From NCBI GenBank assembly GCA_031430375.1, contig JANPBJ010000229.1:1-35447 (forward strand): DNA of 35,447 bases. The letters run 5' to 3'. The notes under the pieces are model-generated. The model did no database searches, was not told where the DNA came from, and was given only the letters and a program-made list of their open reading frames with translations. The position numbers and the translations under genes are program-made. Of the stretch, positions 16,474 through 24,974 are shown piece by piece; the first letter of the stretch is position 1, and every line of letters begins with the position of its first letter. Source of the DNA: JAENVU01 sp031430375. GTDB taxonomy: Bacteria; Actinomycetota; Acidimicrobiia; IMCC26256; JAENVU01.

Positions 16474-18747
16474 TCAATCCGGTGGAATCGGCGTCGCGCC
16501 GCTGGCACCAATGGGTCCGGGTAGGACCCGAGTCGCGTCGAAGACGGAGTCAACCCGCTTCAGCGCCGCGATCAACGAGTCGAGATGTCCCGGATCCGCG
16601 AGCTCGAAATCAAACCGGAACCTCGCCACACGATCCGGAGTGGTCTGGCTCTGACACGAAAGGATGTTCACGTGGTGTTCGGCCAACGTATTCGCAACAT
16701 CGCGAAGCAGCCGCGAGCGGTCGAGCGCCTGGACCTCCACCGACACCACGTACGCGCCCGATGCGTCGTGGTCCCACTCCACCTCCACTAGCCGCTCGGT
16801 TTGGCTCGCCAGCCCGCTCGCGTTCGCACAATCGGACCGGTGCACCGAAACACCCCGACCACGGGTCACGAACCCGATGATCTCGTCGCCGGGAACCGGA
16901 GTGCAACAGCGCGAGAGTCGCACCAACATGTCGTCGAGGCCCTCCACGTGGACCCCGGCTACCCGTCGCCGGGCGCTGCTGCGGGACGGGCGCCGCGCCG
17001 TCACTGGCAATTGTTCGATCCCGCCCGAAAGCTGGTGGCGCACCCGCTGGGCGACCGCGTGACCCGAGACGTGGTGTTCGCCGATTGCCGCGTAGAACGC
17101 GTCGAGATCTGAATAGTGCATCTCCTCGGCGACGCCGAGGAGCAGCTGGGACCCCATGAGCTTTTGCACCGGGAGGCCCTCGCGCCGGAGTTCCAGCACG
17201 AGATCATCGCGACCGCCATCGATCGCGTCCACCCGCCGCTCGCGCGACTGCCAGTGGCGGATCTTCGATCGCGCGCGCGGCGTCTGTGCGAACTGCAGCC
17301 AATCTTGCGTGGGACCCGCGCCTTCAACCTTGCTGGTGACAATCTCGATCATGTCGCCCGTCGTCAAAAGCGCGTCGAGGGGAACGAGCCGACCGTTCGA
17401 GCGAGCGCCGATACAACGGTGGCCAACGTCGGTGTGGATCGCGTAGGCAAAGTCCACCGGCGTTGCGCCGGTGGGCAACGTGACGATCTTGCCCTTCGGG
17501 GTGAACACGAACACTTCGTCCTGTTCCAGATCACCCTTCAGCGTCTGCATGAACGCCGCGGGGTCGTCGGTCTCTTCCTGCCAATCCACGAGCCGCTGGA
17601 GCCACACCAGATCGGCAGTGTTGGTGGTCACCGAACTCTGCTTGTAGCCCCAATGGGCCGCGACACCAAACTCGGCGCGCCGATGCATCTCCTGGGTCCG
17701 GATCTGCACCTCGACCGGACGACCACCGGGGCCCACCACCGTGGTGTGCAGCGATTGGTACAGGTTGAACTTCGGCATGGCGATGTAGTCCTTGAACCGA
17801 CCCTGCACCGGACGCCACCACGCGTGGATCGAACCGAGCGCGCCGTAACAGTCCTTCACCGTGTCCACCACCACCCGCACTCCGAGGAGGTCCTGGACCT
17901 CGTCGAACTCGCGGGTCTTCACGATCATCTTTTCGTAGATCGACCAGAAGTGTTTCGGCCGCCCACTCACGGCGGCATCAATCTGCAACTCCGCGAGCCG
18001 TTCTCGGAGCTCGACCAAAACCTGTTGGAGATGGTCTTCGCGCGCCGGCGTTTGCGTGTTGACGAGTTGTTCAATCTCCGCGTAGCGCTTGGGATACAGC
18101 ACCGCGAACGAGAGATCTTCGAGTTGCCATTTCAGGTCGCCGATGCCGAGGCGGTGCGCGAGCGGTGCGTAGATATCCATCGTCTCTTGTGCGATGCGGA
18201 GCTGCTTTACCTCCGGAAGTGATGCGATCGTGCGCATGTTGTGGAGACGATCAGCGAGCTTGATCAACAACACGCGAATGTCCTTCGCGATCGCCACCAA
18301 CATCTTGCGCATCGTGGCGGCCTGCTGTGCCTGGCGTGACTCGAACTGGAGCCGATCGAGTTTGGTCACACCGTCGACGATCGCGCTGACCTCCGCCCCG
18401 AACTGTTCGTCGACGCTCTCCCGAGTGAGCGCGGTGTCCTCGATGGCGTCGTGCAGGAGCGCGGCCGCGATTGTTACATCGTCGAGCCCCAGGTCGGCCA
18501 GGATCAGCGCGACCCCCAGCGGATGAGAGATGTACGGCTCGCCCGATCGCCGCACCTGTTCGGCGTGCGCGCGATGGGCAGCGCCGTAGGCACGTTCAAT
18601 GAGCGTGGTGTCGGCTTTGCGGTGCTGTTCCAGATACGACGTGAGCACCGGCGCCAACGCAACATCGACCTGATGGCGCCGCCAGGGCAGCACCGAGCGC
18701 CGTTCGCCTCGGATCTCGGTAAGGGAAGTCTCGGCAATGCTCGTCAT
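16474..18747 (-). CDS. rel: Bifunctional (p)ppGpp synthetase/hydrolase Rel
   Basis: Stringent-response enzyme, 757 residues. Hydrolase domain: HPLGVALILADLGLD (75-89), HD at 99-100 in LLHDAIEDT, and LIKLADRLHNMRT (161-173), with the metal-binding residues intact. Synthetase domain: DLLGVRVVVDTVKDCYGALG, RFKDYIAMPKFNLYQSLHTTV, VEVQIRT and AAHWGYK, about 280-370. The RFKD (RXKD) motif is the signature of bifunctional Rel rather than synthesis-only RelA (EXDD). A TGS domain (DEVFVFTPKGKIVTLP) lies near 415-475, a zinc-finger-like part with RCCTPVPGDEI, and a C-terminal ACT domain (VSVEVQALDRSRLLRDVANTL). The hydrolase motifs suggest full activity. Confidence 0.96.
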   Translation of the reverse strand: MTSIAETSLTEIRGERRSVLPWRRHQVDVALAPVLTSYLEQHRKADTTLIERAYGAAHRAHAEQVRRSGEPYISHPLGVALILADLGLDDVTIAAALLHDAIEDTALTRESVDEQFGAEVSAIVDGVTKLDRLQFESRQAQQAATMRKMLVAIAKDIRVLLIKLADRLHNMRTIASLPEVKQLRIAQETMDIYAPLAHRLGIGDLKWQLEDLSFAVLYPKRYAEIEQLVNTQTPAREDHLQQVLVELRERLAELQIDAAVSGRPKHFWSIYEKMIVKTREFDEVQDLLGVRVVVDTVKDCYGALGSIHAWWRPVQGRFKDYIAMPKFNLYQSLHTTVVGPGGRPVEVQIRTQEMHRRAEFGVAAHWGYKQSSVTTNTADLVWLQRLVDWQEETDDPAAFMQTLKGDLEQDEVFVFTPKGKIVTLPTGATPVDFAYAIHTDVGHRCIGARSNGRLVPLDALLTTGDMIEIVTSKVEGAGPTQDWLQFAQTPRARSKIRHWQSRERRVDAIDGGRDDLVLELRREGLPVQKLMGSQLLLGVAEEMHYSDLDAFYAAIGEHHVSGHAVAQRVRHQLSGGIEQLPVTARRPSRSSARRRVAGVHVEGLDDMLVRLSRCCTPVPGDEIIGFVTRGRGVSVHRSDCANASGLASQTERLVEVEWDHDASGAYVVSVEVQALDRSRLLRDVANTLAEHHVNILSCQSQTTPDRVARFRFDFELADPGHLDSLIAALKRVDSVFDATRVLPGPIGASGATPIPPD

Positions 18748-18810
18748 GTCGGCACGTCATTGTCGCACGGTGGGTGGATCAAACGCGCGCCCATGACCCC
18801 AAGAGGCGAA

Positions 18811-19971
18811 CTACTTGCGTTTGCGTGACTTCTGCTGACGCGGTCGAGGCGTAATCGTCGGCGCCACATCACCAGACCCCACCCTCGTGGGCCTCATGGG
18901 TTCGGCGGTCGGCTCGTCGGCCGTGCCATCCACTGACCCAGTATTCATGGGCGAACGCGCACCAGCCGCCACCCCATCCACGGCACCATCGCGCCCGGCA
19001 CGTTGGGCGCTGCGTTCCGAGATGGTCCGGTAACGCGGCTCGCGCTCCTTCCACCAGGCCAGGATCGGCGTCGCCACAAAGATCGACGAGTACGCGCCGA
19101 TGAGCAGACCCACGAAGAGCGCGAGACCGAACTCCTCCAACGCCACCGCGCCCTGAAGCCACGCGCCCACCACCAAGAGCGACCCCACCGGCAACAGCGC
19201 CACGAACGACGTGTTGAGGGACCGCATCAGTACCTGATTGAGCGAGGTATTGGCCATGTCGGTATAGGTCAGACCGCGCACGGTGCTGAGCTGTGGAGTG
19301 TTTTCTTTGATCTTGTCGAACACCACCACGGTGTCGTACAACGAGAAGCCGAGAATGGTGAGAAACGCGATCACGGTTGCCGGTGTGACCTCGAGCCCCG
19401 TCACCGCGTAGACGCCGACGGTGATCACGATGTCGTGCACCACTGCCACAATCGCGGCGGCGGCCATCTTGAACTCGAACCGCAGCGAGAGGTACGCGGC
19501 GACGGCAACGAAGAACATGAGCAACGCGATGACGGCTTCCCGGCTGACCTTGTCTCCCCAGCTCGGACCGACCTGCGAAACGCTGATTGCGCGGCTTCTG
19601 ACCCCGGCATACTTCGCGAGCGCGTCGGTGACCGCGGTCTCCCCCGCGCGGCCCAACGCTGACGCCTCGACCCGAATGCCTCGATCGCCGAGCAAGACCA
19701 CCTTGGCGTCGCTGATGCCCACGCCATCGAGCACATTGCGAACATCTCCCGCGGAGGCACTCTTGCCCGGAGCGGCGGTGATCTGCCACGACGTCCCGCC
19801 GGTGAAGTCGAGGCCGAGGTTGAGGCCGTCACGCAATACAAAGCCCGCGAGCGACACCAGAATCAGGAGGACCGAGACCAGCACCCACCGCCAGCGGCGA
19901 TCGAGAAAATCAAAGGACGTGTTCTCGTGGTACAAATCCTTGAGGGTGTGGCGGGTGCCGTCGGACTTCAT
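18811..19971 (-). CDS. secF: Protein translocase subunit SecF
   Basis: Inner-membrane partner of SecD that uses the proton gradient to aid late export. 386 residues. First membrane helix about 28-47, then LGLDFTGGTSW (about 52-62), a periplasmic part, and further helices (EAVIALLMFFVAVAAYLSLRF; IVITVGVYAVTGL; then TVIAFLTILGFSLYDTVVVFDKIKEN, the conserved SecF signature). The C-terminal 60 residues form a cytoplasmic Ala/Pro/Gly-rich tail ending in a basic KSRKRK. ATG at 19971 overlaps the secD stop (ATGA). Followed by rel after 63 bp. Confidence 0.95.
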   Translation of the reverse strand: MKSDGTRHTLKDLYHENTSFDFLDRRWRWVLVSVLLILVSLAGFVLRDGLNLGLDFTGGTSWQITAAPGKSASAGDVRNVLDGVGISDAKVVLLGDRGIRVEASALGRAGETAVTDALAKYAGVRSRAISVSQVGPSWGDKVSREAVIALLMFFVAVAAYLSLRFEFKMAAAAIVAVVHDIVITVGVYAVTGLEVTPATVIAFLTILGFSLYDTVVVFDKIKENTPQLSTVRGLTYTDMANTSLNQVLMRSLNTSFVALLPVGSLLVVGAWLQGAVALEEFGLALFVGLLIGAYSSIFVATPILAWWKEREPRYRTISERSAQRAGRDGAVDGVAAGARSPMNTGSVDGTADEPTAEPMRPTRVGSGDVAPTITPRPRQQKSRKRK

Positions 19972-21542
19972 ACCGTGGCCTCCGGAGTGTCGAGCCCAGC
20001 TGCGATGCCCACCTTCTTGGTGGCGACGATGGCCTTGTTGCGGGCCATGAAATGCACGAGCGGATGCATGAAGAAGTACGACAAGATCAGGTCGAGGATG
20101 GTGGAGACACCCAGCAGAAACGCGAACTGACGCACAGAGCCGATGGCCCGCCAATACAGGATGCCGGCGGCGATCAGGGACACGAGGTCGGCGGCGAGAA
20201 TCGTTTTGAACGAACGCTCGAACCCGCGATCCACCGCGCTGCGGATCGTCCGGCCGGTGCGCACCTCATCCTTCAGTCGCTCGAAGTAGACCACGTAGGA
20301 ATCCACGGTGATACCCACCGAGACGATGAGTCCCACCACCCCCGCAAGCGTGAGTGTGAGCCCGATGCTGTCGCCGAGATAGCTGATCAGCGTGTAGATG
20401 GCCATCGCGGAGAGCACGAGACCGGCGATCACGACGAGCCCAAGGACCCGGTAGAACAGCATCATGTAGAACGCAACCAAGGCGAGGCCGATGAGGCCCG
20501 CCAGCAGCCCCGCATCGAGCTGGTCGCGGCCGAGGGTGGGCGAGATGCTGGTGGTCGTGAGCGGCTTCAGTTGCACCGGCAACGCACCAAACTTCAGCAC
20601 CGTCGCCAGGTCCTCGGCCTCGGTTTGGCTGAAGTCGCCGGTGATTTGCACGTCGCCGCTAAACGAAGATGTTTGAAACGCCGGAGCGGATTGCACCACG
20701 CCGTCGAGAACGATCGCGACGGCGTTTTGGGGCGCGGTCTTGGGGAACGACTCCGCCGCAAGCGCGTTGAACTTCGTACTGCCCTCCGAGTTCAGCGTGA
20801 GCTGGACCGTCCAGCCATCAGTGCCGCCGCCGAACCGAGCGCTCGCCGTGGTCACACCCTTCCCCGTGAGTGCGGTCGGTCCCAGCTGATACTGCGGGGC
20901 GCCATTGCGGTCACACAACCACACCGTGGCGGCGCGCTTGTCCTCCACCTGCGTGGTCAACGCAGGTACCTGCGGCGCGGCCGTCACCGAGGTTGTGCTG
21001 GTCAGGTCGGGCGCGGGGGCCGTTGTCGAGGATGTCGAGGGTGTGCTCGAGGTTGAAGACGAAGACGAGGTCTCGTGCTCAACGGCCGGCACATGGATGG
21101 CCTTGCCCGGTCCCGATGCCGGCGCGCTTCCACTGGTCGACGACGTCGACTTCGACTTCGACTTCTTGGACTCGGAGTCTGCGGCACAGGGGATATTCAG
21201 CACATTGAGCACCGGCCGGAACCGAAGCTCGGCCGTCTTGCCCACGAGATCGCGGGCCTTGTTGCGATCCTTGACTCCAGGGAGGTCGACGACGATCTGG
21301 GAACCGTCGCGCTTCACCTCGGTCTCGGCCACGCCCAAACCATTGACCCGATTGCGAATGATATCGACGGCTTTGTCCAAGACGTCGTTGCTCGGCACCT
21401 CACCTACCGGCGCGAGGCGCACTTCGATCCCACCCTGCAGATCGAGCCCGAGCACCGGCGAGTTCCCGGTCAGAATCGTCGCGGCGAAGGTGCCGAAGAT
21501 CACCACAATCGTGATGGTGATATACCAGAAATTGCGGCGCAC
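19968..21542 (-). CDS. secD: Protein translocase subunit SecD
   Basis: Membrane subunit of the SecDF export motor, 524 residues. N-terminal helix (about 7-24), LGLDLQGGIEVRLAP (31-45) of the P1 domain, and C-terminal membrane bundle with LLAGLIGLALVAFYMMLFYR, then TLTLAGVVGLIVSVGITVDSYVVYFERLKDE, the family signature. Residues about 122-197 are a low-complexity Ser/Thr/Pro/Ala insert, starting with a Lys/Ser run (KKSKSKSTSS), inside the periplasmic domain; such flexible inserts vary within actinobacterial SecD. The GTG directly follows the yajC stop (TAAGTG), with GAGGA inside the yajC end. Confidence 0.95.
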   Translation of the reverse strand: MRRNFWYITITIVVIFGTFAATILTGNSPVLGLDLQGGIEVRLAPVGEVPSNDVLDKAVDIIRNRVNGLGVAETEVKRDGSQIVVDLPGVKDRNKARDLVGKTAELRFRPVLNVLNIPCAADSESKKSKSKSTSSTSGSAPASGPGKAIHVPAVEHETSSSSSTSSTPSTSSTTAPAPDLTSTTSVTAAPQVPALTTQVEDKRAATVWLCDRNGAPQYQLGPTALTGKGVTTASARFGGGTDGWTVQLTLNSEGSTKFNALAAESFPKTAPQNAVAIVLDGVVQSAPAFQTSSFSGDVQITGDFSQTEAEDLATVLKFGALPVQLKPLTTTSISPTLGRDQLDAGLLAGLIGLALVAFYMMLFYRVLGLVVIAGLVLSAMAIYTLISYLGDSIGLTLTLAGVVGLIVSVGITVDSYVVYFERLKDEVRTGRTIRSAVDRGFERSFKTILAADLVSLIAAGILYWRAIGSVRQFAFLLGVSTILDLILSYFFMHPLVHFMARNKAIVATKKVGIAAGLDTPEATV

Positions 21543-21875
21543 TTAGACGTCCTCTTCCGGTGAGTCAACGTCGTCAACGTCAGCGTCGACGGCGGAATCG
21601 TTGTCGTCAGGATTCAGGTCAGCGTCTTGACGCCGACGTGCCACCGCTTCTCGAGCCAGCGTCAGCACCACACCGTCGGCAACCTCGATCGAGAGCACAT
21701 CGCCCTCAATCGCGCGCACCGTGCCGTAAATGCCGCCCGCCGTGATGATGTGGTCGTCCACTTCGATCGCCGCGATCAGCGCGCGGCGAGCCGCGAGCTG
21801 ACGACGTTGGGGCCGCACCACCAAGAAAAAGAACGCGACCGCGAGTAGGGCGAAGTAAAGAAGATAGACAGGCAT
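21543..21875 (-). CDS. yajC: Preprotein translocase accessory subunit YajC
   Basis: Small single-pass membrane protein that associates with SecDF-YidC. 110 residues: membrane helix 4-22 (YLLYFALLAVAFFFLVVRP), the conserved VRPQRRQ, a basic helix, and the YajC core DDHIITAGGIYGTVRAIEGDVLSIEVADGVVLTLAREAV (in about 40-78). The last 30 residues are strongly acidic. Adjacent secD and secF complete the unit. No Shine-Dalgarno sequence is evident before the ATG. Confidence 0.94.
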   Translation of the reverse strand: MPVYLLYFALLAVAFFFLVVRPQRRQLAARRALIAAIEVDDHIITAGGIYGTVRAIEGDVLSIEVADGVVLTLAREAVARRRQDADLNPDDNDSAVDADVDDVDSPEEDV

Positions 21876-21931
21876 GCCGGGTCGGGGACACTAGTGCGTC
21901 CCTCCCCCAAACTCCTGGCATGGCGGCCCGG

Positions 21932-22993
21932 TCACGTCCCCGTCTGCGGGTCGGAACCGTCGAACAGACCCACCGTTTGGACCGTCGGACCCGGCGGTAA
22001 CGCCAGGCCAAGGTGGGCATAGGCCGCGCTGGTGGCAATGCGGCCCCGTGGTGTCCGTTGCAGGAGACCCTGTTTCAGCAGGAATGGCTCGTAGACGTCT
22101 TCGACCGTGTCAGGTTCTTCGCTCACCGCAACCGCGAGGGTCCCGAGGCCCACAGGTTGGCCCGCGAAGATCACGCACAGCGCGTGCAGCACCGCCCGGT
22201 CAGTGCGGTCAAGCCCCCGTTCGTCAACTTCAAAGACGTCGAGTGCGGCCCGGGCGGTGGCGCCATCCACGGTGCCATCGGAGCGCACCTCGGCATAGTC
22301 ACGGACCCGCTTCAACAATCGGTTCGCGATCCGCGGGGTTCCACGGGCGCGCCGGGCCAGCTCGGCTGCACCCTCGGCATCGATCTCTACACCCAAGATC
22401 CGTCCGGCCCGAGCAACGATGATTTCGAGGTCGGCCGATTCGTAGTACTCCAGGCGCGCGACGAAACCGAAACGATCGCGCAGTGGTCCGGTGATCAGGC
22501 CGGCACGGGTCGTTGCACCAACAAGGGTGAACCGCGGCAGATCGAGACGAATCGAACGAGCGGAAGGTCCGCGGCCGATCACGATGTCAAGCTGGTAGTC
22601 CTCCATCGCCGGATAGAGCACCTCCTCGACGGCGCGCGGCAGCCGGTGGATCTCATCGACGAACAACACGTCACCGTCTTCGAGATTGGTGAGGATCGCG
22701 GCAAGGTCGCCCGCTCGTTCAAGCGCGGGACCGCTCGTGACTCGGAGGCTCGCGTCCATTTCCGCGGCAACGATCGCAGCGAGGGAGGTCTTGCCAGTTC
22801 CGGGCGGACCCGCGAACAACAGATGGTCCACCGCCTGGCCGCGTTGGCGCGCCGCTTGTAAGACGATCTCCAGATGTTCGGTGAGCCGCGGCTGGCCGAC
22901 AAACTCCTCAAGCCGCCGCGGGCGCAGGGTGGTTTCCTCGGCGGCCTCCACCGGGTCCGCGCCCGGATGCAGCAGCTCCTCGCGCCCGCTCAC
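21932..22993 (-). CDS. ruvB: Holliday junction branch migration ATPase RuvB
   Basis: AAA+ motor of the RuvAB complex, 353 residues. TTLRPRRLEEFVGQPRLTEHL (21-41), Walker A GPPGTGKT at 62-69, Walker B VLFVDEIHRL at 109-118, sensor 1 VGATTRAGLI near 164, arginine finger region GPLRDRFG near 175, and C-terminal winged helix (GLDRTDRAVLHALC, then PYLLKQG-like EPFLLKQGLLQRTPRGR). The GTG at 22993 overlaps the stop of a 16-codon mini-ORF whose ATG overlaps the ruvA stop, so coupling passes through that mini-ORF. Confidence 0.96.
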   Translation of the reverse strand: MSGREELLHPGADPVEAAEETTLRPRRLEEFVGQPRLTEHLEIVLQAARQRGQAVDHLLFAGPPGTGKTSLAAIVAAEMDASLRVTSGPALERAGDLAAILTNLEDGDVLFVDEIHRLPRAVEEVLYPAMEDYQLDIVIGRGPSARSIRLDLPRFTLVGATTRAGLITGPLRDRFGFVARLEYYESADLEIIVARAGRILGVEIDAEGAAELARRARGTPRIANRLLKRVRDYAEVRSDGTVDGATARAALDVFEVDERGLDRTDRAVLHALCVIFAGQPVGLGTLAVAVSEEPDTVEDVYEPFLLKQGLLQRTPRGRIATSAAYAHLGLALPPGPTVQTVGLFDGSDPQTGT

Positions 22994-23040
22994 GACTGCC
23001 GCCCGCGGGCCAGGTACTCACTCACTCTCGCCTCGCTCAT
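22990..23040 (-). repeat. Shortened border element with 16-codon mini-ORF, ruvA/ruvB border
   Basis: ATG at 23040 overlaps the ruvA stop (ATGA) and opens MSEARVSEYLARGRQS, which stops at TGA 22990-22992 overlapping the ruvB GTG. The peptide matches the first half of the mini-ORF before mltG (MSEA, four residues, YLARGR). The DNA shares TACCTGGCCCGCGG. Start-to-start distance is 47 nt, 45 nt (15 codons) less than the full 92, so the hairpin half is missing while the overlap at both ends is kept. Confidence 0.6.
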
Positions 23041-23621
23041 GCTTTGACCGCTAGGTGTTGGAGCGCGATTCGGAGCAGCTCTTCAACGGTGCCGTCGGCC
23101 GGCAGATCGGCGAGCACCGACCGGATCTCATCCGGCCCGTATCCGAGCTCCACGAGCGCGGCCCGTACTTCACCACGAACCGCAGGGGTCCCGGCGTGGT
23201 CGCGCAGATCGACCTCCGGGAGGTCCAATCGGGCGGTGAGCTCGATCATCAGCTTCTGCGCGGTGCGCTTCCCTACCCCCGGAACGCTGCACAACGCGTC
23301 GAGGTCTTCCTCCGCGATCACCCGGCGCAGAACATTCGGCGGGTGGATGGAGAGGATCGCGAGGGCCAGCTTGGGACCGACGCCGTTGGCACCGATCAGG
23401 ATCTCGAAGGTGTCACGTTCATCGCGCGTGGGAAACCCATAGAGGGTCATCGCGTCTTCGCGGACATGCAGGTGCGTCATGAGAAACGCAGCACCACCGG
23501 GCGCGAGTTGTGGCAACGCGCTGATCGGCACCAAGCACCGATAGCCCACTCCCCCGACTTCCACGAGCACCTCACCTGTGGGAGTGCGCTCGAGCACGGT
23601 CCCGCGCACCGACCCGATCAT
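23037..23621 (-). CDS. ruvA: Holliday junction DNA-binding protein RuvA
   Basis: Tetrameric junction-binding subunit of RuvAB, 194 residues. N-terminal OB fold with MIGSVRGTVLERTPTGEVLVEVGGVGYRC (within 1-29), the HLHVREDAMTLYGF motif near 50-63, helix-hairpin-helix part with LIGANGVGPKLALAILS (76-92) and LCSVPGVGKRTAQKLMIEL (110-128), and the small C-terminal RuvB-contacting domain (ALVELGYGPDEI). ATG overlaps the ruvC stop (ATGA). Confidence 0.96.
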   Translation of the reverse strand: MIGSVRGTVLERTPTGEVLVEVGGVGYRCLVPISALPQLAPGGAAFLMTHLHVREDAMTLYGFPTRDERDTFEILIGANGVGPKLALAILSIHPPNVLRRVIAEEDLDALCSVPGVGKRTAQKLMIELTARLDLPEVDLRDHAGTPAVRGEVRAALVELGYGPDEIRSVLADLPADGTVEELLRIALQHLAVKA

Positions 23622-24190
23622 CGGGAGTCCCGAGCGAGGGCCGCCTCTACCGCACGGTCAAAGCCCTGCACCCGTCCCGAGTCACCACCATCGGTACGTT
23701 CACGCATCGGTGCTGACCACTGATGGCACAACGCAAGCGCGAGCGCGTCGGCGGCGTCGGGTGGCCGTGGCACCGCGCCAAGTTTCAGGATGCGCGTGAC
23801 CATCTGCTGCACCTGCTCTTTGTCGGCACCACCGTGACCAGCAACTGCCAGCTTCACTTCGTTCGGGCTGTACTGCGCGACGGGAATCCGTTCACGCGCC
23901 GCGGCCACGAGCGCGAGCCCACTGGCTTGGCCCACCGAAATCGCGGTACGAGCATTGGTTTGAAACAGCACCCGTTCCACTGCCATTGCACTCGGACGAA
24001 ACTCCGCCACCAGCCGATCGAGTTCCTCGGCGAGTTCCGCGAGCCGCTGGGGCAACGGAAGACTCGGATCCGTGGTGATCACGCCGTAGGCGACCGCGGT
24101 CATCGCCGCGCCGCGCCCCGCGACGGCGCCGTAGCCGCAGCGCGAGAGACCGGGGTCAATACCGAGGACAGGACCACAAGAATCGAACAC
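23618..24190 (-). CDS. ruvC: Crossover junction endodeoxyribonuclease RuvC
   Basis: Resolvase that cuts Holliday junctions, 190 residues. The four catalytic acids are visible: Asp12 in GIDPGLSRCGYG, Glu72 in AVERVLFQTN, Asp145 and Asp148 in PPDAADALALALCH. The C-terminal 30 residues are a variable Arg/Asp-rich tail. The GTG has no Shine-Dalgarno sequence; TAGGGT lies 8 nt upstream, which suits a leaderless start of a ruvCAB transcript. Confidence 0.95.
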   Translation of the reverse strand: MFDSCGPVLGIDPGLSRCGYGAVAGRGAAMTAVAYGVITTDPSLPLPQRLAELAEELDRLVAEFRPSAMAVERVLFQTNARTAISVGQASGLALVAAARERIPVAQYSPNEVKLAVAGHGGADKEQVQQMVTRILKLGAVPRPPDAADALALALCHQWSAPMRERTDGGDSGRVQGFDRAVEAALARDSR

Positions 24191-24198
24191 GGGTTCGC

Positions 24199-24204
24199 AC
24201 CCTA
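24199..24204 (-). promoter_or_regulatory. Candidate -10 box (TAGGGT) before ruvC
   Basis: TAGGGT, 8 nt, then GTG of ruvC at 24190, in the 28-bp gap after coxG. Fits TANNNT but less exactly than the TAGCNT boxes. Confidence 0.3.
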
Positions 24205-24218
24205 GGCGGCCCGGGCAT

Positions 24219-24974
24219 TCAGCGCGCGGACCGGAACCACCGGATCAACCGAAAGACCAGCACCGCGAGGGCCGCGCTGCCCACGACGGGGAGCAATCGC
24301 TTCAGTATCGGCGAACCACCCATCCCCAGCAGATCGACCGGCGCGGCCTCGGGCTGGTCGATCCGCCGCACCACCGCCCCATCGCCCTTCAACGCGCCGT
24401 TGCTCGTCGGCGGACCGGACAATGCAGAATCCCGACCCGCGGGCATCTCGGTCGCGGGCGTCCCGTTCGCGGAGACGGCACCCGAGACCGCGGGCTCCGC
24501 TTCGTCTGGCTTGGTGAGGTCGACCGCGGGGGCCGAGAGGACGTCACGTTCCAGGTTTGCCACGAACTGGGCGAGCAACTTCGCGGACACATCCGCCATC
24601 ACTCCCCGCCCGAACTGGGCCACCTTCCCGGTGATCGACAGTTCGGTGGATACCTTCACCGACGTTCCCGTACCGTCGGGCACCAGCGTCATCGTGATCT
24701 TCGCCGACGCGTTCCCCTGACCGCGAGTATCGCGGCCGTTTCCGACGATGACTGCGGTGTGGGTCTCCTCGTTGCGCTCTTCGAACGTTGCCACGCCTTT
24801 GTAGGACGCCGTGATGGGCCCGACCTTGACCTTCACAACTCCGCGGTATTCCTCACCCGCGATCTCCTGGAGCTGCGCGCCAGGAAGGCACGGAGCAATG
24901 CGCTCGATATCGAGCAGGACCCGCCAGGTCTCATCCACTGGCAGGTCGACTCGGAAGGCATCTTCGATCTCCAC
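24219..24974 (-). CDS. coxG: CoxG-like SRPBCC protein with C-terminal membrane anchor
   Basis: 251 residues. Residues 1-148 are a CoxG/START-like fold: FRVDLPVDETWRVLLDIERIAPCLPGAQL, then VKVKVGPITASYKGVATF and a C-terminal helix with FGRGVMADVSAKLLAQFVANLE. CoxG of Oligotropha anchors CO dehydrogenase to the membrane. After a variable linker (150-220) one membrane helix (about 228-246, LLPVVGSAALAVLVFRLIRWF) fits that role. GTG directly follows the mocA stop (TAAGTG), so it belongs to the coxS-coxM-mocA unit. The substrate of the associated hydroxylase is unknown. Confidence 0.85.
   Translation of the reverse strand: MEIEDAFRVDLPVDETWRVLLDIERIAPCLPGAQLQEIAGEEYRGVVKVKVGPITASYKGVATFEERNEETHTAVIVGNGRDTRGQGNASAKITMTLVPDGTGTSVKVSTELSITGKVAQFGRGVMADVSAKLLAQFVANLERDVLSAPAVDLTKPDEAEPAVSGAVSANGTPATEMPAGRDSALSGPPTSNGALKGDGAVVRRIDQPEAAPVDLLGMGGSPILKRLLPVVGSAALAVLVFRLIRWFRSAR

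Noticed and set aside
21885..21902. Imperfect inverted repeat (GGGAC...GTCCC) and TAGTGT just upstream of yajC
   Set aside because: The stem includes a wobble pair and the TAGTGT box is 12 nt from the ATG; too weak to call a terminator or promoter.
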